In this document: piece after piece, positions 33,192 to 41,702 of the stretch
How the letters are laid out: the number at the start of each line of letters is the position of its first letter
Numbering within the stretch: the first letter of the stretch is position 1
From: Gemmobacter sp.
GTDB lineage: Bacteria > Pseudomonadota > Alphaproteobacteria > Rhodobacterales > Rhodobacteraceae
Direction of reading: 5' to 3'
DNA: 64,000 bases
Assembly (NCBI RefSeq): GCF_034676705.1
Contig: NZ_JAUCBS010000013.1
Span: 2,150,501 to 2,214,500 of the forward strand
Made by a program: the position numbers and the translations under genes
The notes under the pieces: generated by a model
The model's database searches: none
The model's input: only the letters and a program-made list of their open reading frames with translations
What the model was told of the DNA's origin: nothing

Positions 33192-34070
33192 ATGGCACGG
33201 GTTGCGTTTCTGGGGCTGGGGGTGATGGGCTTTCCGATGGCGGGGCATCTGGCCGCCCGGGGGCATGAGGTCACGGTGTGGAATCGCACGGGCGCCAAGG
33301 CCGCGGCCTGGGTGGACAAGCACGGCGGCCGCGCCGCGCCGACCGCGCGGCAGGCGGTGGCCGATGCCGAATTCGTGATGGCCTGCGTCGGCAATGACGA
33401 CGATCTGCGCCAGGTCTGCACCGGGGCCGACGGGGCGTTTGCCGGCATGGCGGCTGGCGCGGTGTTCGTCGATCACACCACGGTGTCGGCGCAGGTCACG
33501 CGCGAAATGCATGGCGTGGCGGCGGGGATGGGCCTGGGCTTTGTCGACGCGCCGGTTTCCGGCGGGCAGGCGGGGGCGGAAAATGGCGTGCTGTCCATCA
33601 TGTGCGGCGGCGATGCGGCGCAATATGCCGCGGCCGAGCCGGTGATGGCCGCCTATGGCCGCACCGTGAAGCGCATCGGCGACAGCGGGGCAGGGCAGCT
33701 GGCCAAGATGGTCAACCAGATCTGCATCGCCGGTCTGGTGCAGGGGCTGGCCGAGGCACTGCACTTTGCCGAAAAGGCGGGCCTTGACGGTGCGGCGGTG
33801 GTCGATGTGATCCAGGGCGGCGCTGCCGGCAGCTGGCAGATGGTGAACCGCCACAAGACCATGCTGGACAACCGCTTCGACTTTGGCTTTGCCGTGGACT
33901 GGATGCGCAAGGATCTGGGGATCTGCCTGGATACCGCCGACCAGATCGGCGCCAGCCTGCCCGGAACCGCGCTGATCGACCAGTATTACAAGGATGTCCA
34001 GCGCATGGGTGGCGGGCGCTGGGATACCTCCAGCCTGATCGCCCGACTGCGGGTGATGGACAAGGGCTAG
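33192..34070 (+). CDS. NAD(P)-dependent 3-hydroxyisobutyrate-dehydrogenase-like oxidoreductase
   Basis: A 292-residue beta-hydroxyacid dehydrogenase. The Rossmann start ARVAFLGLGVMGFPMAGHL, DAPVSGGQAGAENG (substrate loop) and the catalytic Lys in GQLAKMVNQI fit the family. The substrate could be 3-hydroxyisobutyrate, tartronate semialdehyde or succinic semialdehyde; neighbours do not help. GGGAAGG lies before the ATG at 33192. Confidence 0.85.
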   Translation: MARVAFLGLGVMGFPMAGHLAARGHEVTVWNRTGAKAAAWVDKHGGRAAPTARQAVADAEFVMACVGNDDDLRQVCTGADGAFAGMAAGAVFVDHTTVSAQVTREMHGVAAGMGLGFVDAPVSGGQAGAENGVLSIMCGGDAAQYAAAEPVMAAYGRTVKRIGDSGAGQLAKMVNQICIAGLVQGLAEALHFAEKAGLDGAAVVDVIQGGAAGSWQMVNRHKTMLDNRFDFGFAVDWMRKDLGICLDTADQIGASLPGTALIDQYYKDVQRMGGGRWDTSSLIARLRVMDKG

Positions 34071-34075
34071 GGGCA

Positions 34076-34093
34076 GGGGGCGCCTGCGCCCCC
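34076..34093. terminator. Hairpin between convergent genes
   Basis: GGGGGCGC (34076-34083) pairs with GCGCCCCC (34086-34093) just after the dehydrogenase stop and 5 bp before the end of the convergent ygiB-like gene. No T-tract follows, so termination is inferred from position. Confidence 0.4.
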
Positions 34094-34097
34094 CTCC

Positions 34098-34685
34098 TCA
34101 GCCGCCCTGCGAGGTGGTGCCGCTGGCCCCGAACCCGCCCCGCGACTGCACCGAGGTCTTGGTCATCGGCGGCTTGTCGAAGGTGGTGGGCGGCCGGGTG
34201 AACTGGCTGGCCGCCATCTTGCCGCCGCCGGTGTTCGACGAATAGGTCGAGGTGCCGGACGCATTGGTGAACTTGCCATCCGCCGTCTTGTACATCGGCT
34301 GCGCGGCGGCAACCCCGCGCTGGCCGCCCAGCATGCTGCCCATCAGATAGCCCATCATCAGCGGCATGAAGATGGACCCCGACCCGCCCGATTGCACCGC
34401 CGCCTCGTCGCCGCAGGCGCCTTCGCCGTGCTGGGCCTCGCACACCTCCAGGCTGTCATAGCGCGGCGCGGATTCCACATGCAGGGTCTGCGCGGCGGCA
34501 AAGGCCGTATCGCAGTCCGACGACGGGAACATGCCGCCACGATTGGCCGCCTCCTTGCAGCTTTGCAGATCGGGAAAGGCCTGCGCATCGACCTGTTCCT
34601 CGCGGCAACCCGCCAGGGCAAAGGCCGCCGCGCCAAGGATGGCAAGGGCAACCGTTGAGGAACGTTTTCTGGGCGCGGTGGTCAT
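34098..34685 (-). CDS. YgiB/DUF1190 family lipoprotein
   Basis: A 195-residue lipoprotein with a signal region ending in AAFALAGCREE (lipidated Cys near 27). DUF1190 features are FPDLQSCKEAANRGGMF, the paired cysteines, and the Ser/Thr/Gly-rich C-terminus. It follows the YgiC-like synthase with a 22-bp gap, mirroring the ygiB-ygiC pairing of E. coli. The function of the family is unproven. The outer-membrane location is inference. Confidence 0.82.
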   Translation of the reverse strand: MTTAPRKRSSTVALAILGAAAFALAGCREEQVDAQAFPDLQSCKEAANRGGMFPSSDCDTAFAAAQTLHVESAPRYDSLEVCEAQHGEGACGDEAAVQSGGSGSIFMPLMMGYLMGSMLGGQRGVAAAQPMYKTADGKFTNASGTSTYSSNTGGGKMAASQFTRPPTTFDKPPMTKTSVQSRGGFGASGTTSQGG

Positions 34686-34707
34686 GGCACTACCTTTCCG
34701 GGGCAAC

Positions 34708-35934
34708 TCAGTCACGGACGAAATGGGGTTTGAATCGCGACAGATCCTGCGTGATGCGCGACCGATCCTCGCGGATGCCGATGCCGGCGCAGGCCTGCCC
34801 GACAATCCATGCCCCGATCACCGGGCGGAACCCGTCGAACACTGGCAGCGGCGCATAGGCCTGGATGATGCGCGCATGCTGGTCATAGTCGCGGTTGCCC
34901 GCCGTTTCGGTCGGGCGGCCGTTCTCGACAATATCGACCGAGGCACCTTCGCGCGAAAACACCGGCTTGGACACATGGCCCGTCGCCAGCTGCCCGGCGG
35001 CGCGGGCAAACGCCTCGGCAACCTGCGGCGCGGCGGGGCCGGTGCCCGACAGCGCGGGGGCGATGTCGTCGGCGAAAAACGCCGGCAGCAGATTCGGGTG
35101 CCCTTCGAACATCTGCCACAGCACCGGCAGCAGGCCCTTGTTCGATACCACCGCCTTCCAGGCGGGTTCGATGAACAGGGTGCCGGACCCCGCGATATGC
35201 GCCGCATAATCGTCGCGCAGCAGGTTTTCCCAAGGGTAAAGCTTGAACAGCGTGCCGATCACCCGGCTTTCGTTGTCGACGAACTGGCCATCCTGCGACA
35301 GGCCGATCTGGTCCAGATCACAGTAATGCGCCCCCATTCCCGCCTGCCGCGCAGCCCAACCGATGCATTCGACGGTGGCGTAATCTTCGGGCTGGCCGCC
35401 CACGGCGGTGAAATGCAGGTCGGTGCCTTGGGCAAACAGGTCGCGCAGCCGGTCCACCAGCGCCTCGTGCAGGCCGTTGAACTGGTCATCGCCATCGCGC
35501 AGCACGCCGGCCGCGATCTGGTCTTCCAGCCAGGACCACTGGAACGAGGCGCTTTCATACAGCGAGGTCGGCGTATCGGCGTTGTATTCCAGCAACTTGG
35601 CCGGGCCCGTGCCATCATAGGCCAGGTCGAACCGGCCATACAGCTCGGGTTCGTTCCGCCGCCAGCTGTCGGCCACCAGATCGCGATGCGCCTCGGGGAT
35701 CGCCAGCCGCGTCATCAGCTCCTCGCTGGCGACGATGCGGTCCACCGCCTCGCGGCACATGGCGTGCAGGGCGGTGGCGGGATCCTCCAGATCGGTTTCG
35801 ATCTGTTCCAGGGTAAAGCGATAGGCCGAGCTTTCCTCCCAATAGGGTTCGCCGTGCATGTCGGCAAAGGTAAAGCCCAGCTCCGCCGCCTTGTCGCGCC
35901 AGTCGGGCCGCTCGGGAAGGATGATCTTCTGCAT
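34708..35934 (-). CDS. Glutathionylspermidine synthase family protein (YgiC-like)
   Basis: A 408-residue ATP-grasp-type ligase related to the synthase half of glutathionylspermidine synthase. Typical stretches are ERPDWRDKAAELGFTFADMHGEPYW, LLEYNADTPTSLYE (nucleotide/Mg site), and PVFDGFRPVIGAWIVGQACAGIGIRED. The ATG at 35934 aligns with the family. An in-frame ATG at 35970 adds 12 residues and cannot be excluded. The substrate is not known for YgiC members. The paired ygiB-like lipoprotein lies immediately downstream. Confidence 0.84.
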   Translation of the reverse strand: MQKIILPERPDWRDKAAELGFTFADMHGEPYWEESSAYRFTLEQIETDLEDPATALHAMCREAVDRIVASEELMTRLAIPEAHRDLVADSWRRNEPELYGRFDLAYDGTGPAKLLEYNADTPTSLYESASFQWSWLEDQIAAGVLRDGDDQFNGLHEALVDRLRDLFAQGTDLHFTAVGGQPEDYATVECIGWAARQAGMGAHYCDLDQIGLSQDGQFVDNESRVIGTLFKLYPWENLLRDDYAAHIAGSGTLFIEPAWKAVVSNKGLLPVLWQMFEGHPNLLPAFFADDIAPALSGTGPAAPQVAEAFARAAGQLATGHVSKPVFSREGASVDIVENGRPTETAGNRDYDQHARIIQAYAPLPVFDGFRPVIGAWIVGQACAGIGIREDRSRITQDLSRFKPHFVRD

Positions 35935-36019
35935 GCGGTATCCGTTGATGGGGAAAGCCCGCGTGGTCATAGCGCACGGGGGCAGGTTGTACCAGCCGCT
36001 CTACGGGCGCGCGCGCCGG

Positions 36020-36490
36020 TCAGCCGCGCTTGCGGGCCGCAGCCAGCCATACCCCGGCCAGCCCAAGGCTGATCAGCAGGTTCCAGCCGGCCATGGAAAT
36101 GCCAAACAGGCTCCAGGCGATCTTGTCGCAGCGCACGGGTTCCGGCGCGGCGGCGGTCGGGTCCAGCAGGGTGGCGGTGGACATGCCGGCAATGCCGACG
36201 CCGGAACAGCTTTCCAGCCCGGCCCACCAGCCCTGTTCCACCCCCACATGAAATCCCGCGATTCCCGCAGAGGCAAGAACGGCCAGCGCGCCCAGAACGG
36301 GGATCAGCCGCCCCGGCAGCTTCAGCCCCAGCGCCCCCAGGACGACCGCCGCCAGATGCGGCCAGCGTTGCCAGATGCACAGCACGCACGGAAACAGGCC
36401 CACAACATACTGGAACCACAGCGCCCCCAGCAGTAGCGCGGCAGAGCCGCCGGCGGCGGCAAGGATCAGGGTCTGGCGCGTCATCGGCAT
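36020..36490 (-). CDS. dsbB: Disulfide bond formation protein DsbB
   Basis: A 156-residue inner-membrane protein with four membrane spans that reoxidises DsbA and passes electrons to quinone. The first periplasmic pair CVLC is at C35 and C38, and the second pair at C95 and C121. The QRWP motif follows the first pair. No dsbA is in the window. Two starts 6 bp apart are possible. Confidence 0.9.
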   Translation of the reverse strand: MPMTRQTLILAAAGGSAALLLGALWFQYVVGLFPCVLCIWQRWPHLAAVVLGALGLKLPGRLIPVLGALAVLASAGIAGFHVGVEQGWWAGLESCSGVGIAGMSTATLLDPTAAAPEPVRCDKIAWSLFGISMAGWNLLISLGLAGVWLAAARKRG

Positions 36491-36583
36491 GTCCCGGCTG
36501 GCTGGTGCGGGCGGCACAATGGCCGGGGCCCGGCGGAAACTCAAGTGCGGGCAGATCACGGAACGGTGCAGCCGCTTGCGCGA

Positions 36584-36612
36584 TTGACGAAGCGCATGAC
36601 CGGCGATAGACG
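36584..36612 (+). promoter_or_regulatory. Possible promoter of tRNA-Leu
   Basis: TTGACG (36584-36589) and TAGACG (36607-36612) are separated by 17 bp, about 85 bp before the tRNA 5' end. The -10 match is weak. Confidence 0.3.
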
Positions 36613-36698
36613 AAGATCAGGCGGGCCATGGTCCGCCAAGGTTGCGCCGGCGGTCCGGCGGGTTCGCCGCCCGCCCCTACCATGGATCGTGGCAACGG

Positions 36699-36782
36699 GC
36701 GGGTGTGGCGGAATGGTAGACGCGGCAGACTCAAACTCTGCTTCCGAAAGGAGTGTCGGTTCGAATCCGACCACCCGTACCA
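36699..36782 (+). tRNA. tRNA-Leu (anticodon CAA)
   Basis: An 84-nt class II tRNA with CCA encoded at 36780-36782. The acceptor GCGGGTG pairs with CACCCGT. The anticodon stem GCAGA/TCTGC carries the loop CTCAAAC, so the anticodon is CAA and reads UUG. A long variable arm (TTCCGAAAGGAG) and the T-arm GTCGGTTCGAATCCGAC are present. No gene is seen in the 165 bp between it and hflX. Confidence 0.95.
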
Positions 36783-36947
36783 GGACTTCCGCCGCCGGGC
36801 AGGAGTCGTTGAGGTTCAGGAAAAATTCGGCCTATGGCGGGTTTTCGTTCCGGGAACGGTTGCCATCGGGCCCGATGTTGCCGAATCAGGTTGCGCAGAA
36901 ATTCCGCAGGTGTGGCGGTTTCGGGCTCTGCCGCAGCCCTGGCCGGG

Positions 36948-38231
36948 CTATAGGGCCCGGAACTGGTGCGCCTGGCGGTCGGTCCACAGCACGGTCAGCT
37001 GCCAGCCATCCTCGGTTTCCGCCTCCTCGGTGATCAGGCCGCGGTCGTGCAGCCAGGCGCGCTTACGGCCATCGGCGAAGGGCAGGGTCAGGCTGCGTTC
37101 GTGGCGTTCCTCGCCCAGATGGTCGTTGACCACGTCAAGCAGGCGGTCGATCCCCTCGCCCGTCAGGGCCGAGACCGGCAGCACATCGGCACGCAGCGCA
37201 GCATTGGCCATCAGCGCCTCGCGCGCGGTGTCGGGCACCTGGTCCAGCTTGTTCCACACCTCCAGCACCGGCACCTCGGCCCGCACGCCCAGCGAGGCGA
37301 GGATCTCGGCCACATCGGCCGCCTGTTCCGCCGTCTCGGGATGCGAGATGTCGCGGACGTGCAGGATCAGGTCGGCCTCCAGCACCTCTTCCAGCGTGGC
37401 GCGGAATGCGGCGACAAGCTGCGTCGGCAGGTCCGAGATGAAGCCCACGGTATCGGACAGGATGATCCGCCGCCCCGACGGCAGCACGACGCCGCGCATG
37501 GTGGGATCCAGCGTGGCGAACAGCATGTCCTTGGCCATCACCTCGGCCCCGGTCATGCGGTTGAACAGGGTGGATTTGCCCGCGTTGGTGTAGCCGGCCA
37601 GCGCCACGATGGGAAACGGCACCTTGCGGCGCGCGGCGCGGTGCAGCTCGCGCGTGCGCACCACCTTGTCGAGCTGGCGTTTCAGCCGGATGACCTGATC
37701 GTCGATGGCGCGGCGGTCGGCCTCGATCTGGGTTTCGCCCGGACCACCGACAAAGCCGAAGCCGCCGCGCTGGCGTTCCAGGTGGGTCCAGGCGCGCACC
37801 AGCCGGGTGCGCTGATAGGACAGCGCCGCCAGTTCCACCTGCAACACGCCTTCGCGGGTGCGGGCGCGGTCGGCAAAGATTTCCAGGATCAGCCCGGTCC
37901 GGTCCAGAAGCTTGACGCCCCATTCCTTTTCCAGGTTGCGCTGCTGCACCGGGGTCACGGGGCCATCGACCAGCACCAGATCGACCTCGGCCTCTTGCAG
38001 GCGGGTCTTGAGCTCCTCGACCTTGCCGGATCCGAACAGCATGCCGGGCTGGGCGCGCGGCAGGCGTACCACCTCGGCCCCGCGAATGTCGATTTCCGGC
38101 AGGGCGGCGGCCAGCGACACCGCCTCGGCCAGCCGGTGTTCGGGCAGACGGCGGCCGGGGTCGGATTTCAGGTCGGGGTGGATCACCCAGGCGCGGGTAT
38201 CACGGCCCGAGGTGTTGAAAACGTCGCTCAA
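36948..38231 (-). CDS. hflX: GTPase HflX
   Basis: A 427-residue ribosome-associated GTPase that can rescue or split stalled ribosomes. The N-terminal HflX domain ends at about 180 with GGPGETQIEADRR. The G1 motif GYTNAGKSTLFN is near 213, followed by DTVGFISDLP and NKLDQV. The start is a TTG at 38231 overlapping the hfq stop (TTGA), which couples it to Hfq synthesis. The hfq-hflX order is conserved in proteobacteria. Confidence 0.93.
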   Translation of the reverse strand: MSDVFNTSGRDTRAWVIHPDLKSDPGRRLPEHRLAEAVSLAAALPEIDIRGAEVVRLPRAQPGMLFGSGKVEELKTRLQEAEVDLVLVDGPVTPVQQRNLEKEWGVKLLDRTGLILEIFADRARTREGVLQVELAALSYQRTRLVRAWTHLERQRGGFGFVGGPGETQIEADRRAIDDQVIRLKRQLDKVVRTRELHRAARRKVPFPIVALAGYTNAGKSTLFNRMTGAEVMAKDMLFATLDPTMRGVVLPSGRRIILSDTVGFISDLPTQLVAAFRATLEEVLEADLILHVRDISHPETAEQAADVAEILASLGVRAEVPVLEVWNKLDQVPDTAREALMANAALRADVLPVSALTGEGIDRLLDVVNDHLGEERHERSLTLPFADGRKRAWLHDRGLITEEAETEDGWQLTVLWTDRQAHQFRAL

Positions 38232-38461
38232 TCGTCGCCTTCATACAGGCTGATCGGCTGGCCGGGCATGATCGTCGAGATCGCATGCTTGTAGACCAGC
38301 TGGGACTGGCCATCGCGGCGCAGCAGCACGCAGAAATTGTCGAACCAGGTGATCACGCCCTGCAACTTGACGCCGTTGATGAGGAAAATGGTCACTGGAA
38401 TCTTCGCCTTGCGGACGTGATTCAGGAATGCGTCCTGCAGGTTCTGTTTGTCGCCAGCCAT
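38228..38461 (-). CDS. hfq: RNA chaperone Hfq
   Basis: A 77-residue Sm-like hexameric RNA chaperone that pairs small RNAs with mRNAs. The Sm1 motif ends in VTIFLINGVKLQGVITWFDNFCVLL and the Sm2 motif is YKHAISTIMP. The short C-terminal tail, without the long E. coli extension, is normal for alphaproteobacteria. Confidence 0.97.
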   Translation of the reverse strand: MAGDKQNLQDAFLNHVRKAKIPVTIFLINGVKLQGVITWFDNFCVLLRRDGQSQLVYKHAISTIMPGQPISLYEGDD

Positions 38462-38606
38462 GTTTATTGCCTTTGCGCGTGTTTTTCTTGGCGTTTATGT
38501 CGCGGTTCCTCCCCGCCAGTGCGAATATGATCCGGCTTGACGGGAGATTCCAGCCCAAAAAACAGTCCGTTACGGATCTAATCCCGATTCCCGCATGTTT
38601 GTGGCC

Positions 38607-40124
38607 CTAGCGTCGCCAGGCGGTGGGCAGCAGGAAGGTCAGAAGCGCCAGCGTTTCAAGGCGGCCCAGCACCATTGCGGCGGCCAGCACCGCCTTGGCC
38701 CCCGGCGCCAGACTGGACCAGCCGGTCTCCGACAGTTGGCTGACCGAGGCCATGGGCCCCGTCGTGGTCAGCGCGGCAACCGACAGCACCAGCGCACGTT
38801 CGAAAGGTATGCCCAGCAGCGCCAGCGTCAGGTTGACCACGCCCAGCGACAGGGCGAACAGCATGAAGAAGACAAAGGCGATAAAGGCGCCTTCGCCGCG
38901 CATCCGGCGCGCGGCCGCGCCACCGCCGCCGACAGAGGAGGGATCGGACAGCCGGTCCATCTCGCGCCGGCCCAGCTTGTACAGCGCATAGACCCGCAAC
39001 AGCTTGACCCCGCCCGCCGTGGTCGCCACGCCACCGCCGATCATCGTCAGGCCCAGCAGGATAAGCCAGGGCGCATCCATGCCCGACCAGGCGCGGGCAT
39101 CGGCCCAGCCGGCCGATTCGAACCCTGTCGTCGTCAGGAACGACAGCACGGTGAACAGCGCGCCCCACAGCGCCTGCACCGCCTGTAGCGCATCACTGGC
39201 GATCTCGCCTTCGATGGCACCGATCCAGTGGCGCAGGAACAGCGCGGCCGGCACCGCCAGAATGAAGGCCAGGCCCACGCGCAGTTCGGGATCGCGGAGC
39301 AGGGGCACTTCGGTCTCGATCCGGGCGGCGCCGGGCATGAAGCGGCGGGTCAGCGCAAAGGCCAGCCCCAGCGCGATGATCACTTCGCCGATCCCGCCCG
39401 ATGCCGCATCGGACAACCGGGGCAGCGGAGAAATGCCCGACGTCGACAGCGTGCCCATGGCATGCATCAGCGCAACCAGCCCCGGATCGCCGGCAATCAG
39501 CAGCGCCAGCCACACCAGCCCGGTCAGCCCGGCATAAACCGGCAGCAGGGTCAGCGCATGGCGCATCAGCCGCTGGGCCGGGTCCACCACCGGGCCGGTC
39601 TGGCCCGGCTCCAGCCGCACGCGGCCGATGGCCCGGGGGGCGTACAGCTCGAACCCGCCAAGGTGCTGCGACGCCAGGATCCCCGTTGCCGCCACCAGCA
39701 CGAAGAACCCGCCGGCCCAGCCCACCAGCCCGCGCCACAGATGAACCGACTGCGGCAGCCGCCCCGGCGTGTCGTAGAGCGTGGCGCCCGTGGTGGTAAA
39801 GGCCGACACCATCTCGAACCAGGCGTTGAAATAGCTGGTATCGGGCACGGCTTCGGAAAACGGCAGCGCCAGGACGGGGGGCAGAAAGGCATAGGCCAGC
39901 ACGAAGCCGCGCAGATGGCTGCGGGCGGCATTGTGCGGCCGCCATCCGGCGGTGGCGATGGCAACCAGCATGGTCAGCACCAGAACCAGCGTGCCGGAAT
40001 AGAAGAACGCCCGTCCCACCCGATGCTGTTCCTGCGCCAGGGCATGCACGGCGGGCAGATACATCATCAGGCCGGCCAGCGCGGTCAGCACCACAGGCAG
40101 CGGCAGCGCGGTCAGGCGGCCCAT
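38607..40124 (-). CDS. trkH: Trk potassium uptake protein TrkH
   Basis: A 505-residue membrane channel subunit with repeated membrane-pore-membrane units. Selectivity-filter-like loops are seen at SAFTTTGATLYD, MGTLSTSGISPL, SFLTTTGFESAG and AALTTTGPM. The start at 40124 directly abuts the trkA stop. It forms the K+ channel regulated by TrkA rings. Confidence 0.93.
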   Translation of the reverse strand: MGRLTALPLPVVLTALAGLMMYLPAVHALAQEQHRVGRAFFYSGTLVLVLTMLVAIATAGWRPHNAARSHLRGFVLAYAFLPPVLALPFSEAVPDTSYFNAWFEMVSAFTTTGATLYDTPGRLPQSVHLWRGLVGWAGGFFVLVAATGILASQHLGGFELYAPRAIGRVRLEPGQTGPVVDPAQRLMRHALTLLPVYAGLTGLVWLALLIAGDPGLVALMHAMGTLSTSGISPLPRLSDAASGGIGEVIIALGLAFALTRRFMPGAARIETEVPLLRDPELRVGLAFILAVPAALFLRHWIGAIEGEIASDALQAVQALWGALFTVLSFLTTTGFESAGWADARAWSGMDAPWLILLGLTMIGGGVATTAGGVKLLRVYALYKLGRREMDRLSDPSSVGGGGAAARRMRGEGAFIAFVFFMLFALSLGVVNLTLALLGIPFERALVLSVAALTTTGPMASVSQLSETGWSSLAPGAKAVLAAAMVLGRLETLALLTFLLPTAWRR

Positions 40125-41501
40125 CTAGAAATAGTCGATGGAGACCTGCAACAGGCGCTCCACCTCGGGGACATCGGCGGCCATGGCGAACAGGGTGATG
40201 ATATCGCCTTCCTCGATCCGCAGGTTGGGGGCAGGGCGCATCACCTGGCCGCCCTTCATCACCATGCCGACCAGAACGCCTTCGGGAAACGCAATGTCGC
40301 GCACCATCTTGCCCGAAATCGACGAGGTCGACAGCACCTGCGCCTCGATCACCTCGGCCTCGCCATCGCCCAGCGAATAGATCGCGCGCACCCGGCCATG
40401 GCGGATGTGCTTGAGGATCGACGATACCGTCGTGGCGCGCGGGTTGATATAGGCATCCACGTCCAGCACATCGGTCAGCGGCACAAGGGTAGGGTCGTTG
40501 ACCAGCGCAATGGCCAGCCGGCAGCCCATCTGCTTGGCCCGGACCGATACCAGAAGGTTCGTGCGGTCATCCTCGGTCACGGCAAGAATGGCATCGGCGC
40601 GGTCGATGTCGGCTTCTTCCAGGATTTCCATGTCCAGCCCGTCGCCGTTCAGCACGATGGACCGCTCCAGCGCATCGGCCGCCGCCTCGGCCCGCTGGCG
40701 GCTGCGTTCCACCACGCGCACGCGGATGCGGTCGGCGCGGGATTCCAGCGCCTGCGCCACCGCAAGGCCGACGTTCCCGGCGCCCACGACAACGACCCGT
40801 TCCTGCTTTTTCGTCGCCTTGCCAAAGATTTCCAGCGTGCGCTTCACGTCGTCGACATGGCTGAAGACATAGATCCGGTCTTCGGCCAGCAGCTGGTCGC
40901 CGGGTTCGGGGGCGAACAGCCGCCCTTCGCGGCGGATGCCCACGACAACGGCACGCAGGGTGGAAAACAGGTCGGTCAGCTGGCGCAGCGGCGTGTTCAG
41001 CACCGGGCAATCGGCGTCCAGCGCAAGGCCCAGCAGCTGCGCGCGCCCCTCAAGGAAAGCCTCGGTATCAAAGGCGGCGGGGGCCGCGATGCGTTGCAGC
41101 GCGGCTTCGGCAACCTCGCGTTCGGGGCTGATCACCACGTCGATCGGCATGTGATCCTGCCGATAGAGATCGGCGTTCATCGCCTCAAGGTAGGCGCGGG
41201 CGCGCAGGCGGGCAATCTTGCGCGGAACGCCGAACATGGAATGCGCAACCTGGCAGGTGACCATGTTCACCTCGTCCGAATGGGTCGCGGCAATGATCAT
41301 GTCGGCATCGCGCGCGCCGGCCTTTTCCAGCACCGAGGGCCACGAGGCAAAGCCGGCAATCCCCTGAACATCCAGCGTATCCGCCGCACGGCGCACCAGA
41401 TCGGCGTTGGAATCGACCACGGTGACATCGTTGTTTTCGCCCGAAAGCTGCCGCGCGATCTGCCAGCCGACCTGACCGGCACCGCAGATGATCACCTTCA
41501 T
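40125..41501 (-). CDS. trkA: Trk system potassium transporter TrkA
   Basis: A 458-residue cytosolic regulator with two RCK/TrkA-N Rossmann domains. The first starts MKVIICGAGQVGWQIARQL and the second RVVVVGAGNVGLAVAQAL (near 233), each with a TrkA-C domain. It binds nucleotides and gates TrkH. In many alphaproteobacteria ntrY-ntrX precede trkA; here the divergent neighbour is hrpB instead. Confidence 0.95.
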   Translation of the reverse strand: MKVIICGAGQVGWQIARQLSGENNDVTVVDSNADLVRRAADTLDVQGIAGFASWPSVLEKAGARDADMIIAATHSDEVNMVTCQVAHSMFGVPRKIARLRARAYLEAMNADLYRQDHMPIDVVISPEREVAEAALQRIAAPAAFDTEAFLEGRAQLLGLALDADCPVLNTPLRQLTDLFSTLRAVVVGIRREGRLFAPEPGDQLLAEDRIYVFSHVDDVKRTLEIFGKATKKQERVVVVGAGNVGLAVAQALESRADRIRVRVVERSRQRAEAAADALERSIVLNGDGLDMEILEEADIDRADAILAVTEDDRTNLLVSVRAKQMGCRLAIALVNDPTLVPLTDVLDVDAYINPRATTVSSILKHIRHGRVRAIYSLGDGEAEVIEAQVLSTSSISGKMVRDIAFPEGVLVGMVMKGGQVMRPAPNLRIEEGDIITLFAMAADVPEVERLLQVSIDYF

Positions 41502-41606
41502 GTCCTGCCGTCCCGTCCTGTGCCAAGGCCTGCCTTTGCATCGCAGAAAGGGGGGCTTGGGTCAACCGGCGGGCAAGTCCCGGGGGCGGCCGGGATTTGT
41601 GGAGGT

Positions 41607-41638
41607 AATATTCGCATAATCGGTATTATGTTAATATT
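41607..41638. promoter_or_regulatory. AT-rich 32-bp dyad between trkA and hrpB
   Basis: AATATT (41607-41612), CGC, ATAAT (41616-41620), CGGT, ATTAT (41625-41629), GTT, AATATT (41633-41638). Both arms are exact apart from the 3-base spacers. It is the most AT-rich short stretch I see in the window and lies in the 201-bp divergent gap. It could be an operator or overlapping promoters of trkA and hrpB. Confidence 0.55.
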
Positions 41639-41702
41639 GTAGGTGTCAGGCCGCAGAATACCGGCACTGGCGAAGCGCGGTTTTGCGCGGCATAACGGCG
41701 CC

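Noticed and set aside
30579..34070. Very long plus-strand open frame of more than 1100 codons overlapping the penicillin acylase gene
   Set aside because: Low-complexity His/Arg/Gly-rich translation typical of the antisense of a GC-rich gene. Only the last 293 codons (33192-34070) are a real gene.
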